Shown here in pieces: positions 6,878-14,664 of a stretch of DNA of 64,000 nucleotides. The notes beneath the pieces were generated by a model, which was not told the DNA's origin, ran no database searches, and saw nothing but the letters and a program-made list of their open reading frames with translations. The stretch spans positions 1 to 64,000 of the forward strand of contig JACRQG010000031.1 of assembly GCA_016222805.1 (NCBI GenBank). The letters are read 5' to 3'. A program made the translations under genes and the position numbers. This DNA comes from Verrucomicrobiota bacterium. GTDB lineage: Bacteria; Verrucomicrobiota; Verrucomicrobiia; Opitutales; Opitutaceae. Numbering within the stretch: the first letter of the stretch is position 1; every line of letters starts with the position of its first letter.

Positions 6878-8686
6878 ATGCTCTTCCCACTCGCCGCCAT
6901 CGGGGACCTGCAGTTCCGGCTTCTCTTGATCCAGCCCGATTTCCAGCCGGACGAGGGGCGACCGATCGAGATCTCGCACCGGTTTGACACGCGAATCGGC
7001 GAGAGCCGCACCAGCATCGAAGAACGCCGGCCGGGCCGGCGCGCGCTCTTGTTGACCCAGACGTGCACGCTCTTCCTCCGCACGGCTGCGATGGCGGACG
7101 ACTGGCGGAAGGGGCTCGCCGCCCTCGGCTCGCGGCTGGTCGGTGTGCCGCTCTGGATTGACGCTCTGCCGCCCGCGCAGTGGGCGGAGCGGGTGTACGA
7201 TGCGCGGAAGATCGTCGGCTTCGATCCGGAGTCAGGTGCGTTTGCGATCTACGATGGGCCTGGGCTCCCGGGTGTCGTGAGTTTCCCGCTCTATGCGCCG
7301 CTCTTGCTTGGGCGTTGGAAAGAGCGGCCGCCGGCCGAAGCCGCGACTGAGGAGATCGGTTTTGTGCGTGTGACGATCGCCGAAGCGTCGCCCTGGGCGT
7401 GCCGGATCCGGCCGCAGGCGCAGGCCGGTGGATGGACGGCCGTGCCGGATCACACCGGTCCGATCCAGGACTCCAGTGACTACGGTCTTGAAACGATTGA
7501 ACTCGGGGCTGCTCGCGAGCCAGCGCTTGACCGCGTGAACGCAGCGCCGCGGTGGCGGCAGGAAGGGGACTTCACGTTCCCCGACCGCCTCTCGATCCGG
7601 CAGGCGCTGACGCATTTCGAGGCGGTGCAAGGCGCCCTCTACGCGTGGACACCAGTCCCGGCGTGGTTTCAGCCAGGCGCCGACACGCCAGCGACGCCCG
7701 ACCACTACACCGCCCGCTTCGCGAGCGATACCCTCGCGCTGTCCTGGCTGGCGGGGCATGTGGCCCGCGCGAAGATCGGTTTTGTCCAGGAGGTCGAGAC
7801 GCCATCGCGGCCGCAAGCCCTGCCGGGGGAGTTTCACCTCTATCAGCTCCAGTATCAGCACGACACGGGCAGCCCCGAGCTGTTCACCGACTGCGACGAG
7901 CCGCTGGTGGCGCCAGAGGGCACTTACCAACCGCGGCAGGTCGCGCACCAGGAGATCCGCCGTTCCCTGAAGCCGCAGGATGACAAGGCGACCCTCCGCC
8001 TCGCTTTCGCGGCAGGCTCGCTGGCAGATGACTGGTTGCGCGGGCGGCTTTTCGGTTGGGTGTTGCTCACGATCTGGAAATGCGATCCGGCCGATCCCGC
8101 CGGCACCCGGGGATCGCCTCTCTATACCGGCTTTGTGGTGAGCGTCGCCCCGGCCGGGAACACGCTGACAATCGAGGCAACTTTGTTCGGTCGCTTGCTG
8201 AAAGAGCGCGCGCCGGCCGCCGTCTTCGGGCCGCAGTGCTCGACGTTTGTCTTCTCTTCTCGGTGCGGCCTCCTGGAAGGAGATCACGACAGCACCGGCA
8301 CCGCTGCGAGTGGAGACCTCTCGGCGGATGGCAAGACGCTGACCGTGCATGGCGTGTCGGGTTGGGGCGGGTCGGTCTATGCCGACAACTGGTTTGCGCA
8401 AGGTCTGCTCCGGACCGGCGCCGGCCGCATGCGGATCGTGGTCACGATCCTCGGCAGTACGACTTCCGCAGGTAATCTCGTCCTCAAGCTGGCCCGGCCG
8501 CTGCCGGCCGACTTGCTGGCGGGCGACGCCGGGCAGGCAGTGCAGCTCCTGCCGGGATGCGGGCGGCAGTACGAGAGCGATTGCGGGGACAAGTTCGGCA
8601 ACCAGGAGAACTTTCGCGGCGAGCCGTTCATGCCCGCTTTCATCGAACAGCGCGACCCTGGCGCGCCGAAGACACCGAAGAAATGA
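6878..8686 (+). CDS. Minor tail protein with DUF2163/phage_BR0599-like C-terminus
   Basis: The 602-residue protein seems to merge two units that gene transfer agents and related phages encode separately after the tape measure. Residues 1-130 (FDTRIGESRTSIEERRPGRR, then ALLLTQTCTLFLRT) may match the DUF2460-like baseplate protein. The part from about residue 270 on resembles the DUF2163/BR0599 family. It includes LYTGFVVSVAPAGNTLTIEA near 430 and the Cys-containing end LLPGCGRQYESDCGDKFGNQENF near 565, where that family has its conserved cysteines and the NFRG motif. These proteins form the hub at the distal end of the tail. The stop overlaps the next start as ATGA, so translation is coupled to the peptidase gene. 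Confidence 0.7.
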   Translation: MLFPLAAIGDLQFRLLLIQPDFQPDEGRPIEISHRFDTRIGESRTSIEERRPGRRALLLTQTCTLFLRTAAMADDWRKGLAALGSRLVGVPLWIDALPPAQWAERVYDARKIVGFDPESGAFAIYDGPGLPGVVSFPLYAPLLLGRWKERPPAEAATEEIGFVRVTIAEASPWACRIRPQAQAGGWTAVPDHTGPIQDSSDYGLETIELGAAREPALDRVNAAPRWRQEGDFTFPDRLSIRQALTHFEAVQGALYAWTPVPAWFQPGADTPATPDHYTARFASDTLALSWLAGHVARAKIGFVQEVETPSRPQALPGEFHLYQLQYQHDTGSPELFTDCDEPLVAPEGTYQPRQVAHQEIRRSLKPQDDKATLRLAFAAGSLADDWLRGRLFGWVLLTIWKCDPADPAGTRGSPLYTGFVVSVAPAGNTLTIEATLFGRLLKERAPAAVFGPQCSTFVFSSRCGLLEGDHDSTGTAASGDLSADGKTLTVHGVSGWGGSVYADNWFAQGLLRTGAGRMRIVVTILGSTTSAGNLVLKLARPLPADLLAGDAGQAVQLLPGCGRQYESDCGDKFGNQENFRGEPFMPAFIEQRDPGAPKTPKK

Positions 8687-9210
8687 CCGCCGACGACTAC
8701 TTCTCCGATCGCAGCCACGTGCTCGCGCTCGCCGCGGCATGCACCAACTGGCTCGGCACGCCCTTCCGGGCTCGGTCGGTGGTGCGCGGACCTGGGGGAG
8801 GGGTGGATTGCGCCGGGTTTGTCGGGGCGGTGTTTGCCGAGATCGGAGCGATCCCGCTCGCGGTGGCGGTGCCGCCATACGAGGTCAACCACGCCGAGCA
8901 CAGCGATCAGAGTCTGCTTCGCGCTTGGTTCGAGCTTCCCGCGGTGCGCGTCCGGGTCCGGCGAGTTGACGAAGGGGAAGAGCATCTGGACGGCGACCTC
9001 GTGTTTCCGCGCGTCGGGCGGTGTGAGCACCATCTCGGGATTCGGATCGGCGCCCTGGTCTGGCATGTGGCGCGGCCATCCGGGGTGTGCGCGATGACGC
9101 TCGCACAACTGCAACTCGCCCCGAGCCGCTATCGCCTCCTCGAGGAAGCTCCGTCTCCCGCGTCTTCTTCGTCTTCCCAGTTTCCCACGTCTTCGGCGTC
9201 TTCTCCATGA
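8683..9210 (+). CDS. NlpC/P60 family tail peptidase
   Basis: The ATG at 8683 overlaps the preceding stop (ATGA) and gives a 175-residue protein. The catalytic Cys is in VDCAGFVGAVF (about residue 43-53) and the His in CEHHLGIRIG (about 108-117). This is the Cys/His arrangement of NlpC/P60 endopeptidases, which cleave peptide cross-links in murein. Such enzymes sit between the DUF2163 protein and the tip protein in siphoviruses and gene transfer agents, and help the tail tip penetrate the wall. The last 25 residues are a Ser-rich tail (PSPASSSSSQFPTSSAS) encoded by the same CTTCC/GTCTTC repeat found in two other gaps of this operon. The repeat thus appears to have extended the gene. Confidence 0.8.
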   Translation: MTADDYFSDRSHVLALAAACTNWLGTPFRARSVVRGPGGGVDCAGFVGAVFAEIGAIPLAVAVPPYEVNHAEHSDQSLLRAWFELPAVRVRVRRVDEGEEHLDGDLVFPRVGRCEHHLGIRIGALVWHVARPSGVCAMTLAQLQLAPSRYRLLEEAPSPASSSSSQFPTSSASSP

Positions 9211-12200
9211 GCTTTCTCGCGAAGAGTCCGCAGTTGCCAGCGAGCACGGCGCAGGATGCCGCGCAGTTCTCGACCTATCGCGAAGCCGATCCGGTGCCGA
9301 TCGGTTTTGGTCGGGATTTCTTCGCGTCGCGCTGGTTGTGCGAGCCGTACGACTGGCGCACGGCGCCCGGCGGGCAGCGCGGGCAGGAGTGGCAGTATTG
9401 CAGTATCGCCGCCATGTATCGCGACGGGCCGATCGATTTCGTCGGCAAGGTGAAGCGCGACGGCAAGGTCATCGCGAATCTGGATTACACGTTTGGCGTC
9501 GGGGAGGAGTCGCACGAGTTCACGCTCAATCCGTCGCTCGCGCTCGGGCAGGCGTGGAAGATGATCGTGCATCGCGGCACCGAAACAGCGGCGGCTTCGG
9601 CGGCGTTGATCGCCGGCACGGGCCAGGCGCATCCGCCTTATCGGGGACGCGCGTGGATCGAGTGGATCAACATTGACCTGGGGCAGGGGGTCACGGCGCT
9701 GCCGGATCTGCAGGTGGAACTCGGGCGGAAGACTCCGGCGGTCGGCGGATACGCGGCGGGTGATTCGCATCCGTACGGGGTCAATCCGTTTGCGGCGATC
9801 TATGCGTTGCTGACAGACGAATCCGGTTTCGGCGTTGGGGCGGACTACCTCGACGCTGGTCACTGGGGGGCGCAGGCGACTGCGTTGGAAGCGACCGGCA
9901 TCGCGGACCGGTCGGGCGCCTGGGTGCACTGCCATCCGGTTTTCAAGTCGGCGCAGGAGGCGTCTGCTCTCTTGAGCACGATCCTCGCGCATGTAGACGG
10001 CTATCTCTATGCCGAGGCCGGCAAGTTCCGGGTCGGATGGTTTCCTTCGCAAGCGCCCGCGGGCGGCTTGCCGGAGATTACCGAGCACGACCTGGAGGCT
10101 GCGCCGTCTGGGGCGGAGTTTCCCGATTGGAACCGCAGCGCGGGCAGCACGGTGGTCGTCTTCCGCGACTTCGCGCGCGATTACAACGACACCCCGGCTC
10201 TGTGCCCGGCGCCCGCCAATCGGGAAACGGGAGTGGTGGCCAACCCTGCGCGGGTCGAGCGTCCCCAGATTCACGCCGCGGACCAGGCTGCGGCGATTGC
10301 CGCCGAGATCTCGGCCAGCCGGGGCAGCAGTGAGGCGACGGTTTCCCTGAAGGTGCAGAAGTCTCGGGCGGTAAAGGGCGACGGCACGCCGCTGCAGCCG
10401 GGCGACCTTTTTCAGTGGGACTATGAACCGCATGGGCTGGACCTCGTGATGCGGGTGGTCGGCCGGCGCATCCGTGCGGGCGAGACGGCCGACCTGATCG
10501 AGGCGGTTCCGGAGCGGGGCCAGTTTCCGCTGCCATATGTGCCGCCGGTCGATGCGCGGGTGCTGCCCACGCCTTCGGCTCCTGGTGAGATCGCGGTCGG
10601 CGATGTGCGGCTGTGGTTGCTCCCGGCCGGTTTCACCAATCTGCGGAAGGTCGCGCCGCTGGTGAATCGCGCGCATCGCGGCATCTACCGGGCCGATCTG
10701 CACCTGAGCACTGCCGGGGCGGCGCCGTGGTCGATCATCCTCGACGCCCGGGCATTTGTCGCGAAATGCACGGTCACGAATGGCGGTGTCAGCGGGGTGG
10801 CTGCGGTCGTCCGGATTACGACCACGAGCGTCGATTTCGCGCGGTTCGTCGCCCAGAACGCCGTCAGCCAGGCTGACGATACCCTCTGCCTGCTGCTCGA
10901 CCAGGAGGTCTGTAGTGTGGGCGCCATCACTGCGGTCGCGGCCAACACCTACGATCTCGCGATCTTGCGCGGACGGCGGGGCACGGCGGCTGCGGCTCAT
11001 GCGGATGGCGGGGCGGCCTGGCTCTTCTATCGCGACGAACTGCCGGCTGTGGAGCACGCCGAGTTCTATCGCGTGCGTGATGGCGGCAACGCCTACCATG
11101 TCCCGACCGCGACGAAGTATTTCAAGCTGCAGCTGTTCACGATCGACCAGGACGGGCTCGCCAAGCCGGATGATCCGGGCCTCGCCCTGCAATTGCCCGA
11201 CCTCTCCGCTGACGAAAGCGCCGGGTACACAATCCTCCTGACCAACGAGGCGCACACGGTCGCTTGTGCGAGTGATGGCACGGTGAACGCGGGCCAGCTC
11301 GGTGTGGGCAGCACTGCCCGGACCGACGTGAAGGTCTTTCGCGGTTCGGCGCAGTTGACGCCGGTCGTTGCTGGGCCGAACAGCGACCAGTTCAGCGTCT
11401 CTCTGGCGGCGGTCACGAACTGCACCGGAACGAAGGAGGACAACGACTCGGTCCGCTGCGATACCCTGTCCGCCGACTCCGGCACGATCGAAATCGCCGT
11501 CAACGTCGCGGGCGCCTTCACGGTCGCAAAAGTCTTCACGCTCACGAAAGCGAAGGCTGGCACTGCGGGCGCCCCGGGCGTCGCAGGCATCCCCGGTCCC
11601 GGGCTCGTCTATGTCGGCCCGTACAATGCCGGACAGGTGTATCACCACACGAATTCACGGCGCGACGTCGTGAGCAGTGGTGGCAGCTACTACCTCGCCA
11701 ACAACCCGGCGAAGAGCGGCACCGCCACTTGGGGTGCTCCAGGGGGAGGGGATTGGTCGGCGCCGGATGCGACATACAAGTTTGTCGCGACGGCCCTTCT
11801 CTTGGCGGAGGACGCCACGATCCTGCGCACCTTGGTCATGGGCGACGGTGTGACTGCCAACGCCGGGCTGATCCGCAGTGCCGCAGCCACTGGATTCGCG
11901 ACCGGGGCAGGTTTCTGGCTCGGCTATGATGGAACCACCCCGAAGTTCCGGATCGGCGACCCGGCGGGTGCTCATCTCGCATGGGACGGTGCCAACCTCA
12001 CGGTGAAGGGAGGCAACGCCAATTACCTGGTTGAACAGGGCTATGACGCCGGGACGGTTAATGCCTATTGGCGCCTCTATCGTGGTGGGGCTCTCAAGGT
12101 CGAGATCCAGAGCTACGGCACAGACGGCGTCGGGGACGGAGCCTACATCAACATCACAGGCACCGGAGGCCGGAGCGCGTACTTGGGTGTCAATGGTGGA

Positions 12201-12521
12201 CCGGGAGGGAAGCCCGGCCTGGAGCTCAGTCTCGACACAAACCTGTACCGCGCCGCAGCAAACAAGCTCAAGACCGACGACGCTCTCGAAATCGCCCTCA
12301 CGCTGGCTGTGGCTGGAGAGTCCACTTTCAACGGACATGTGAATCTGGCCAACGGGGTCGATGCAAAGGTGGGGGGCGACATCTACCTCGGCCTGGCTGG
12401 CACCAACCGCTGGATCTACGACTGCGACGGCAACCGCATCCTCCAGAAACGCCACGCCAGCACCCCGTCGACGCTCGCCGAAGTGATCGACGTCCTCCAG
12501 CACCACGGCCTCTGCAACTGA
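9207..12521 (+). CDS. Large tail-tip / host-specificity protein
   Basis: The chosen ATG at 9207 overlaps the peptidase stop (ATGA) and gives about 1104 residues. The N-terminal half has the layout of the central tail-tip fibre of siphoviruses: QFSTYREADPVPIGFGRDF at the start, EWINIDLGQGVTALPDLQVE near 155, and a long beta region with ELPAVEHAEFYRVRDGGNAY near 610. From about residue 680 the character changes to Gly/Ala/Thr-rich fibre sequence with a short collagen-like AGTAGAPGVAGIPGPG near 790. It ends in beta-rich adhesion-like sequence. The protein likely closes the tail and binds the cell surface. It is the last large gene of the operon, as expected for this role. Confidence 0.8.
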   Translation: MSFLAKSPQLPASTAQDAAQFSTYREADPVPIGFGRDFFASRWLCEPYDWRTAPGGQRGQEWQYCSIAAMYRDGPIDFVGKVKRDGKVIANLDYTFGVGEESHEFTLNPSLALGQAWKMIVHRGTETAAASAALIAGTGQAHPPYRGRAWIEWINIDLGQGVTALPDLQVELGRKTPAVGGYAAGDSHPYGVNPFAAIYALLTDESGFGVGADYLDAGHWGAQATALEATGIADRSGAWVHCHPVFKSAQEASALLSTILAHVDGYLYAEAGKFRVGWFPSQAPAGGLPEITEHDLEAAPSGAEFPDWNRSAGSTVVVFRDFARDYNDTPALCPAPANRETGVVANPARVERPQIHAADQAAAIAAEISASRGSSEATVSLKVQKSRAVKGDGTPLQPGDLFQWDYEPHGLDLVMRVVGRRIRAGETADLIEAVPERGQFPLPYVPPVDARVLPTPSAPGEIAVGDVRLWLLPAGFTNLRKVAPLVNRAHRGIYRADLHLSTAGAAPWSIILDARAFVAKCTVTNGGVSGVAAVVRITTTSVDFARFVAQNAVSQADDTLCLLLDQEVCSVGAITAVAANTYDLAILRGRRGTAAAAHADGGAAWLFYRDELPAVEHAEFYRVRDGGNAYHVPTATKYFKLQLFTIDQDGLAKPDDPGLALQLPDLSADESAGYTILLTNEAHTVACASDGTVNAGQLGVGSTARTDVKVFRGSAQLTPVVAGPNSDQFSVSLAAVTNCTGTKEDNDSVRCDTLSADSGTIEIAVNVAGAFTVAKVFTLTKAKAGTAGAPGVAGIPGPGLVYVGPYNAGQVYHHTNSRRDVVSSGGSYYLANNPAKSGTATWGAPGGGDWSAPDATYKFVATALLLAEDATILRTLVMGDGVTANAGLIRSAAATGFATGAGFWLGYDGTTPKFRIGDPAGAHLAWDGANLTVKGGNANYLVEQGYDAGTVNAYWRLYRGGALKVEIQSYGTDGVGDGAYINITGTGGRSAYLGVNGGPGGKPGLELSLDTNLYRAAANKLKTDDALEIALTLAVAGESTFNGHVNLANGVDAKVGGDIYLGLAGTNRWIYDCDGNRILQKRHASTPSTLAEVIDVLQHHGLCN

Positions 12522-12526
12522 CCGCC

Positions 12527-12775
12527 ATGACCCTTGCCGACCTCAAGGGGCACTTGATTGCCCGTCAGGCCAACCTCGCCGCCGAACTGCGCCAGAAGCG
12601 CCAGACAGTCGTCCTGATCGAAGCTGACCTCCTCCGCGCCCGCCGCGAAGCCGACACCCTCTCCGGCGCCCTCCAAGCCACCGAACAAGTCCTCGGAGAC
12701 GTTGAAACCGGTCAAGTTCGGTCTCTACCAACAGGCCGTGAAACCGTATCCGGCGCCGGCCTACCTATTCCGTGA
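12527..12775 (+). CDS. Small coiled-coil protein at the end of the tail operon
   Basis: The 82-residue product starts 5 bases after the tip gene. Residues 1-60 are a charged helix (DLKGHLIARQANLAAELRQK, then EADLLRARREADTLSGAL) likely to form a coiled coil. The last 25 residues look less natural. The +1 frame from about 12700 continues with a more convincing sequence (KFGLYQQAVKPYPAPAYLF) to a stop at about 12843, so the 3' end may have suffered a frameshift. I recognise no family. Small proteins of this kind are common at the end of phage tail operons. Confidence 0.45.
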   Translation: MTLADLKGHLIARQANLAAELRQKRQTVVLIEADLLRARREADTLSGALQATEQVLGDVETGQVRSLPTGRETVSGAGLPIP

Positions 12776-12992
12776 ACCTCGCCTGGTGAAAAAAGCAGGC
12801 CGCACCATCATTGGGTGCGGCCAAAAGCGGCATTGGGGATAGTTGAGCATCTACAGACTGTTCTAACGGGAAGTCAAACCCCGAGGGATTTTTTTTGTTT
12901 GGACCTGTTGGTCCGTCCAAGAACGAGCGAATAAGAGTCACCATCGCGCAGATTGCAGACACCCAAGCGGCGACTGTACCCAACTCGATCAT
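12765..12992 (-). CDS. Possible small membrane protein (weak)
   Basis: On the - strand a 75-codon frame starts at an ATG at 12990-12992 and encodes MIELGTVAAWVSAICAMVTL, a plausible N-terminal membrane segment, followed by a polar tail. AAGG lies about 12 bases upstream of the ATG. Against it: the 3' end overlaps a good - strand hairpin terminator (12798-12822) and the end of the opposite gene, and the C-terminal residues look random. It is the only gene candidate in the 12776-13117 gap between the phage operon and tRNA-Ser. Confidence 0.25.
   Translation of the reverse strand: MIELGTVAAWVSAICAMVTLIRSFLDGPTGPNKKNPSGFDFPLEQSVDAQLSPMPLLAAPNDGAACFFHQARFTE
12789..12822 (-). terminator. Rho-independent terminator, - strand
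   Basis: GGCCGCACC (12798-12806) pairs perfectly with GGTGCGGCC (12814-12822) around a 7-base loop. Read on the - strand, the stem is followed by TGC and a T6 run (12789-12794). It would stop transcription entering from the tRNA-Ser side and shield the phage operon from antisense reading. On the + strand the stem is followed by AAAAG, so it is not a + strand terminator. Confidence 0.65.
12874..12900 (+). terminator. Weak + strand terminator after the phage operon
   Basis: A short imperfect stem (AAACCC/GGGaTTT with a CGA loop) is followed by a run of eight T. It is the only T-run hairpin on the + strand after the last tail gene. The stem is weak, so the call is tentative. Confidence 0.3.
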
Positions 12993-13117
12993 GCGTTGAA
13001 GGTACCTTGCACCCCACAGATTGCAAGTCTCCGGCTCTTGAGGGACGCCCGGGTTTCTCAAACCTCTGGCAGACTTTCTCAAAGCCGGCGGCGAGATACA
13101 GTGTAGATCCCGGAGGA

Positions 13118-13207
13118 TGGCGGAGAGGGAGGGATTCGAACCCCCGGTGAGCTTTCACCCACAGCGGTTTTCAAGACCGCCGCAATAGACCACTCTGCCA
13201 CCTCTCC
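13118..13207 (-). tRNA. tRNA-Ser (anticodon TGA)
   Basis: Read on the - strand the gene runs from the GGAGAGG acceptor arm (13207-13201) to an encoded CCA (13120-13118). The anticodon loop is CTTGAAA, giving anticodon TGA, which reads UCA and UCG. A long variable arm (GTGGGTGAAAGCTCAC) marks it as a class II serine tRNA. The T arm is GGGGGTTCGAATCCCTC. It lies about 340 bases beyond the last tail gene, and tRNA 3' ends are common phage attachment sites. Confidence 0.97.
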
Positions 13208-13285
13208 GGTGCGGGGCCAGGCGGGAAATCGTCCGCGAAACGCCGTCCTTGTCGAGCTCTCTTCGGTGCGACAAGCTCCGCGCCG

Positions 13286-14494
13286 ATGTCCACTTCCGAC
13301 CCCGTCGTGGCCGAGCTTCAGGGGCTCTTTGGCGCCTTTTCCTTCCCCGAGAAACTACTGCAGAAAATCTGGCTGCGGGGAGACTTCGATCGGGCGCGGG
13401 CCGCGACCGTGGACGGCCAACCCGTGCAGGTTCTCCACCCCGGAAAGTGGAACCTGCTCGGCGGACCGGACTTTCTGGGGGCCCGCTGGCGGGTCGGCGG
13501 ATGGAACGCACCCGAGATCAGCGGCGATGTGGAGGTGCACCTGCGGGCGGAGGACTGGGCGGCGCACCGGCATGCGCAGGACCCGGCTTACGCCCGCGTG
13601 CGCCTGCACGTGGTCCTCTTCCCGCCGCCGACGGGGCAGGTGACCCGCGGGTCCGCGGGAGAGGCCATTCCCGTGCTGGCCCTGCTGCCGCTGCTCCACC
13701 GCAGCCTGGAGGAGTTTGCGGCGGACGAGGCGGTCGAGACACTCGCGCAGCGCCCATTGGCGCGGGTGGCGGAGGAGCTGGCGGTGCTGCCTGGCGCCGA
13801 ACTGGAAGGGCTACTGCGGCGGGAGGCCGACCGACGTTGGCGGCAGAAGGGGCATTTCGCCCGTCTGCGGCTGGAGCGGCTCGGCTGGGAGGCGGCGTGC
13901 CACCACGCGGCGCTTGAGGTGCTGGGCTTCCGTTTCAACCGTGCCCCGATGCTGCGCCTGGCGGGGGAGTTCCCCCTGCCGGCGTGGGTGGCGGGTACGG
14001 TCGCACCCGACGCGCTCTACACACACGAGCGCGATCACTGGAGCCTGCAGGGCGTGCGGCCCGCCAACCATCCGCGAACGCGCCTGCGGCAGTACGCCGA
14101 GTGGATCCGGCTTCGCCCCGACTGGCCGGCCCGCCTGCGCCGCGAGTCCGGGCGGCTTGCTCTTCCCGATTCCACCGCCGGCACCCGCGAGGTGCGGAGC
14201 CGACACGGCTTCGCCGCCCAACGGGAGCGGCTCGCGGTCGAAATCTGCGGCGGAAAGTTGGGCGGCACGCGGTTCGACACGCTGGTGTGCGATGCGCTGT
14301 TGCCGTTGTTGGCGGTGGAGTCCGGCCGCGCTTTGCAGGCACTTTGGTTCCACTGGTTTCCCGGCGATTTGCCCCCGGCGATCGTCGGAGGGCTGCGGCA
14401 GCTTGGCTATCTCGACGGCCGGGAGCGTCCGGCGAGCCAGGGGGCGGCCCAGGGTCTGCTCGGTTGGTGGGTGGAACGGGAAAACGCCGGTTGA
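13286..14494 (+). CDS. DUF2851 family protein
   Basis: The 402-residue cytoplasmic protein matches the DUF2851 family of Bacteroidota and Verrucomicrobiota. The N-terminal segment has the family hallmarks: LHPGKWNLLGGPDFLGARWR near residue 50, then SGDVEVHLRAEDWAAHRHAQD and the strand VRLHVVLFPPP. The GDVE-H plus D-W-H arrangement resembles a nuclease-like active site, but no activity has been established for the family that I know of. It has no signal peptide. It lies 170 bases upstream of cimA on the same strand. Between them is a perfect hairpin, so the genes may not share one transcript. Confidence 0.85.
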   Translation: MSTSDPVVAELQGLFGAFSFPEKLLQKIWLRGDFDRARAATVDGQPVQVLHPGKWNLLGGPDFLGARWRVGGWNAPEISGDVEVHLRAEDWAAHRHAQDPAYARVRLHVVLFPPPTGQVTRGSAGEAIPVLALLPLLHRSLEEFAADEAVETLAQRPLARVAEELAVLPGAELEGLLRREADRRWRQKGHFARLRLERLGWEAACHHAALEVLGFRFNRAPMLRLAGEFPLPAWVAGTVAPDALYTHERDHWSLQGVRPANHPRTRLRQYAEWIRLRPDWPARLRRESGRLALPDSTAGTREVRSRHGFAAQRERLAVEICGGKLGGTRFDTLVCDALLPLLAVESGRALQALWFHWFPGDLPPAIVGGLRQLGYLDGRERPASQGAAQGLLGWWVERENAG

Positions 14495-14509
14495 GGGGCA
14501 CTGCCAGAT

Positions 14510-14528
14510 CGGCCGTTGCAAACGGCCG
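14510..14528 (+). repeat. Perfect hairpin / REP-like palindrome
   Basis: CGGCCGTT and AACGGCCG form a perfect 8-bp stem with a 3-base loop just after the DUF2851 stop. There is no T-run, so it is not a classical terminator. Similar GC-rich palindromic spacers occur at about 51020-51115 and 55640-55715, and may belong to an interspersed palindromic family. Confidence 0.4.
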
Positions 14529-14664
14529 CGGTGCGGCTGGGCCGGGGTCGCCGCCCCCGGCTACAATCGACCAAGTGTCGCCAACCAGGAAATTAGCCCG
14601 GTTGAGCGCGGGGCAAAAGCTCCCTTGCCACCGGGTGGGGCGGCCGCAAGCGTCGGCTCCTCTC

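Noticed and set aside
4343-6979. 878-codon open frame on the - strand
   Set aside because: It is antisense to the tape measure, has an Arg/Gly/His-rich composition without domains, and is open because of the high GC content.
12874-13158. 94-codon frame containing GFESLPLRH
   Set aside because: This peptide is the well-known translation of a tRNA T arm; the frame runs out of tRNA-Ser.
13984-14664. Long N-terminal extension of citramalate synthase
   Set aside because: It overlaps the DUF2851 gene in another frame and lacks any domain; the family start motif lies right after the ATG at 14665.
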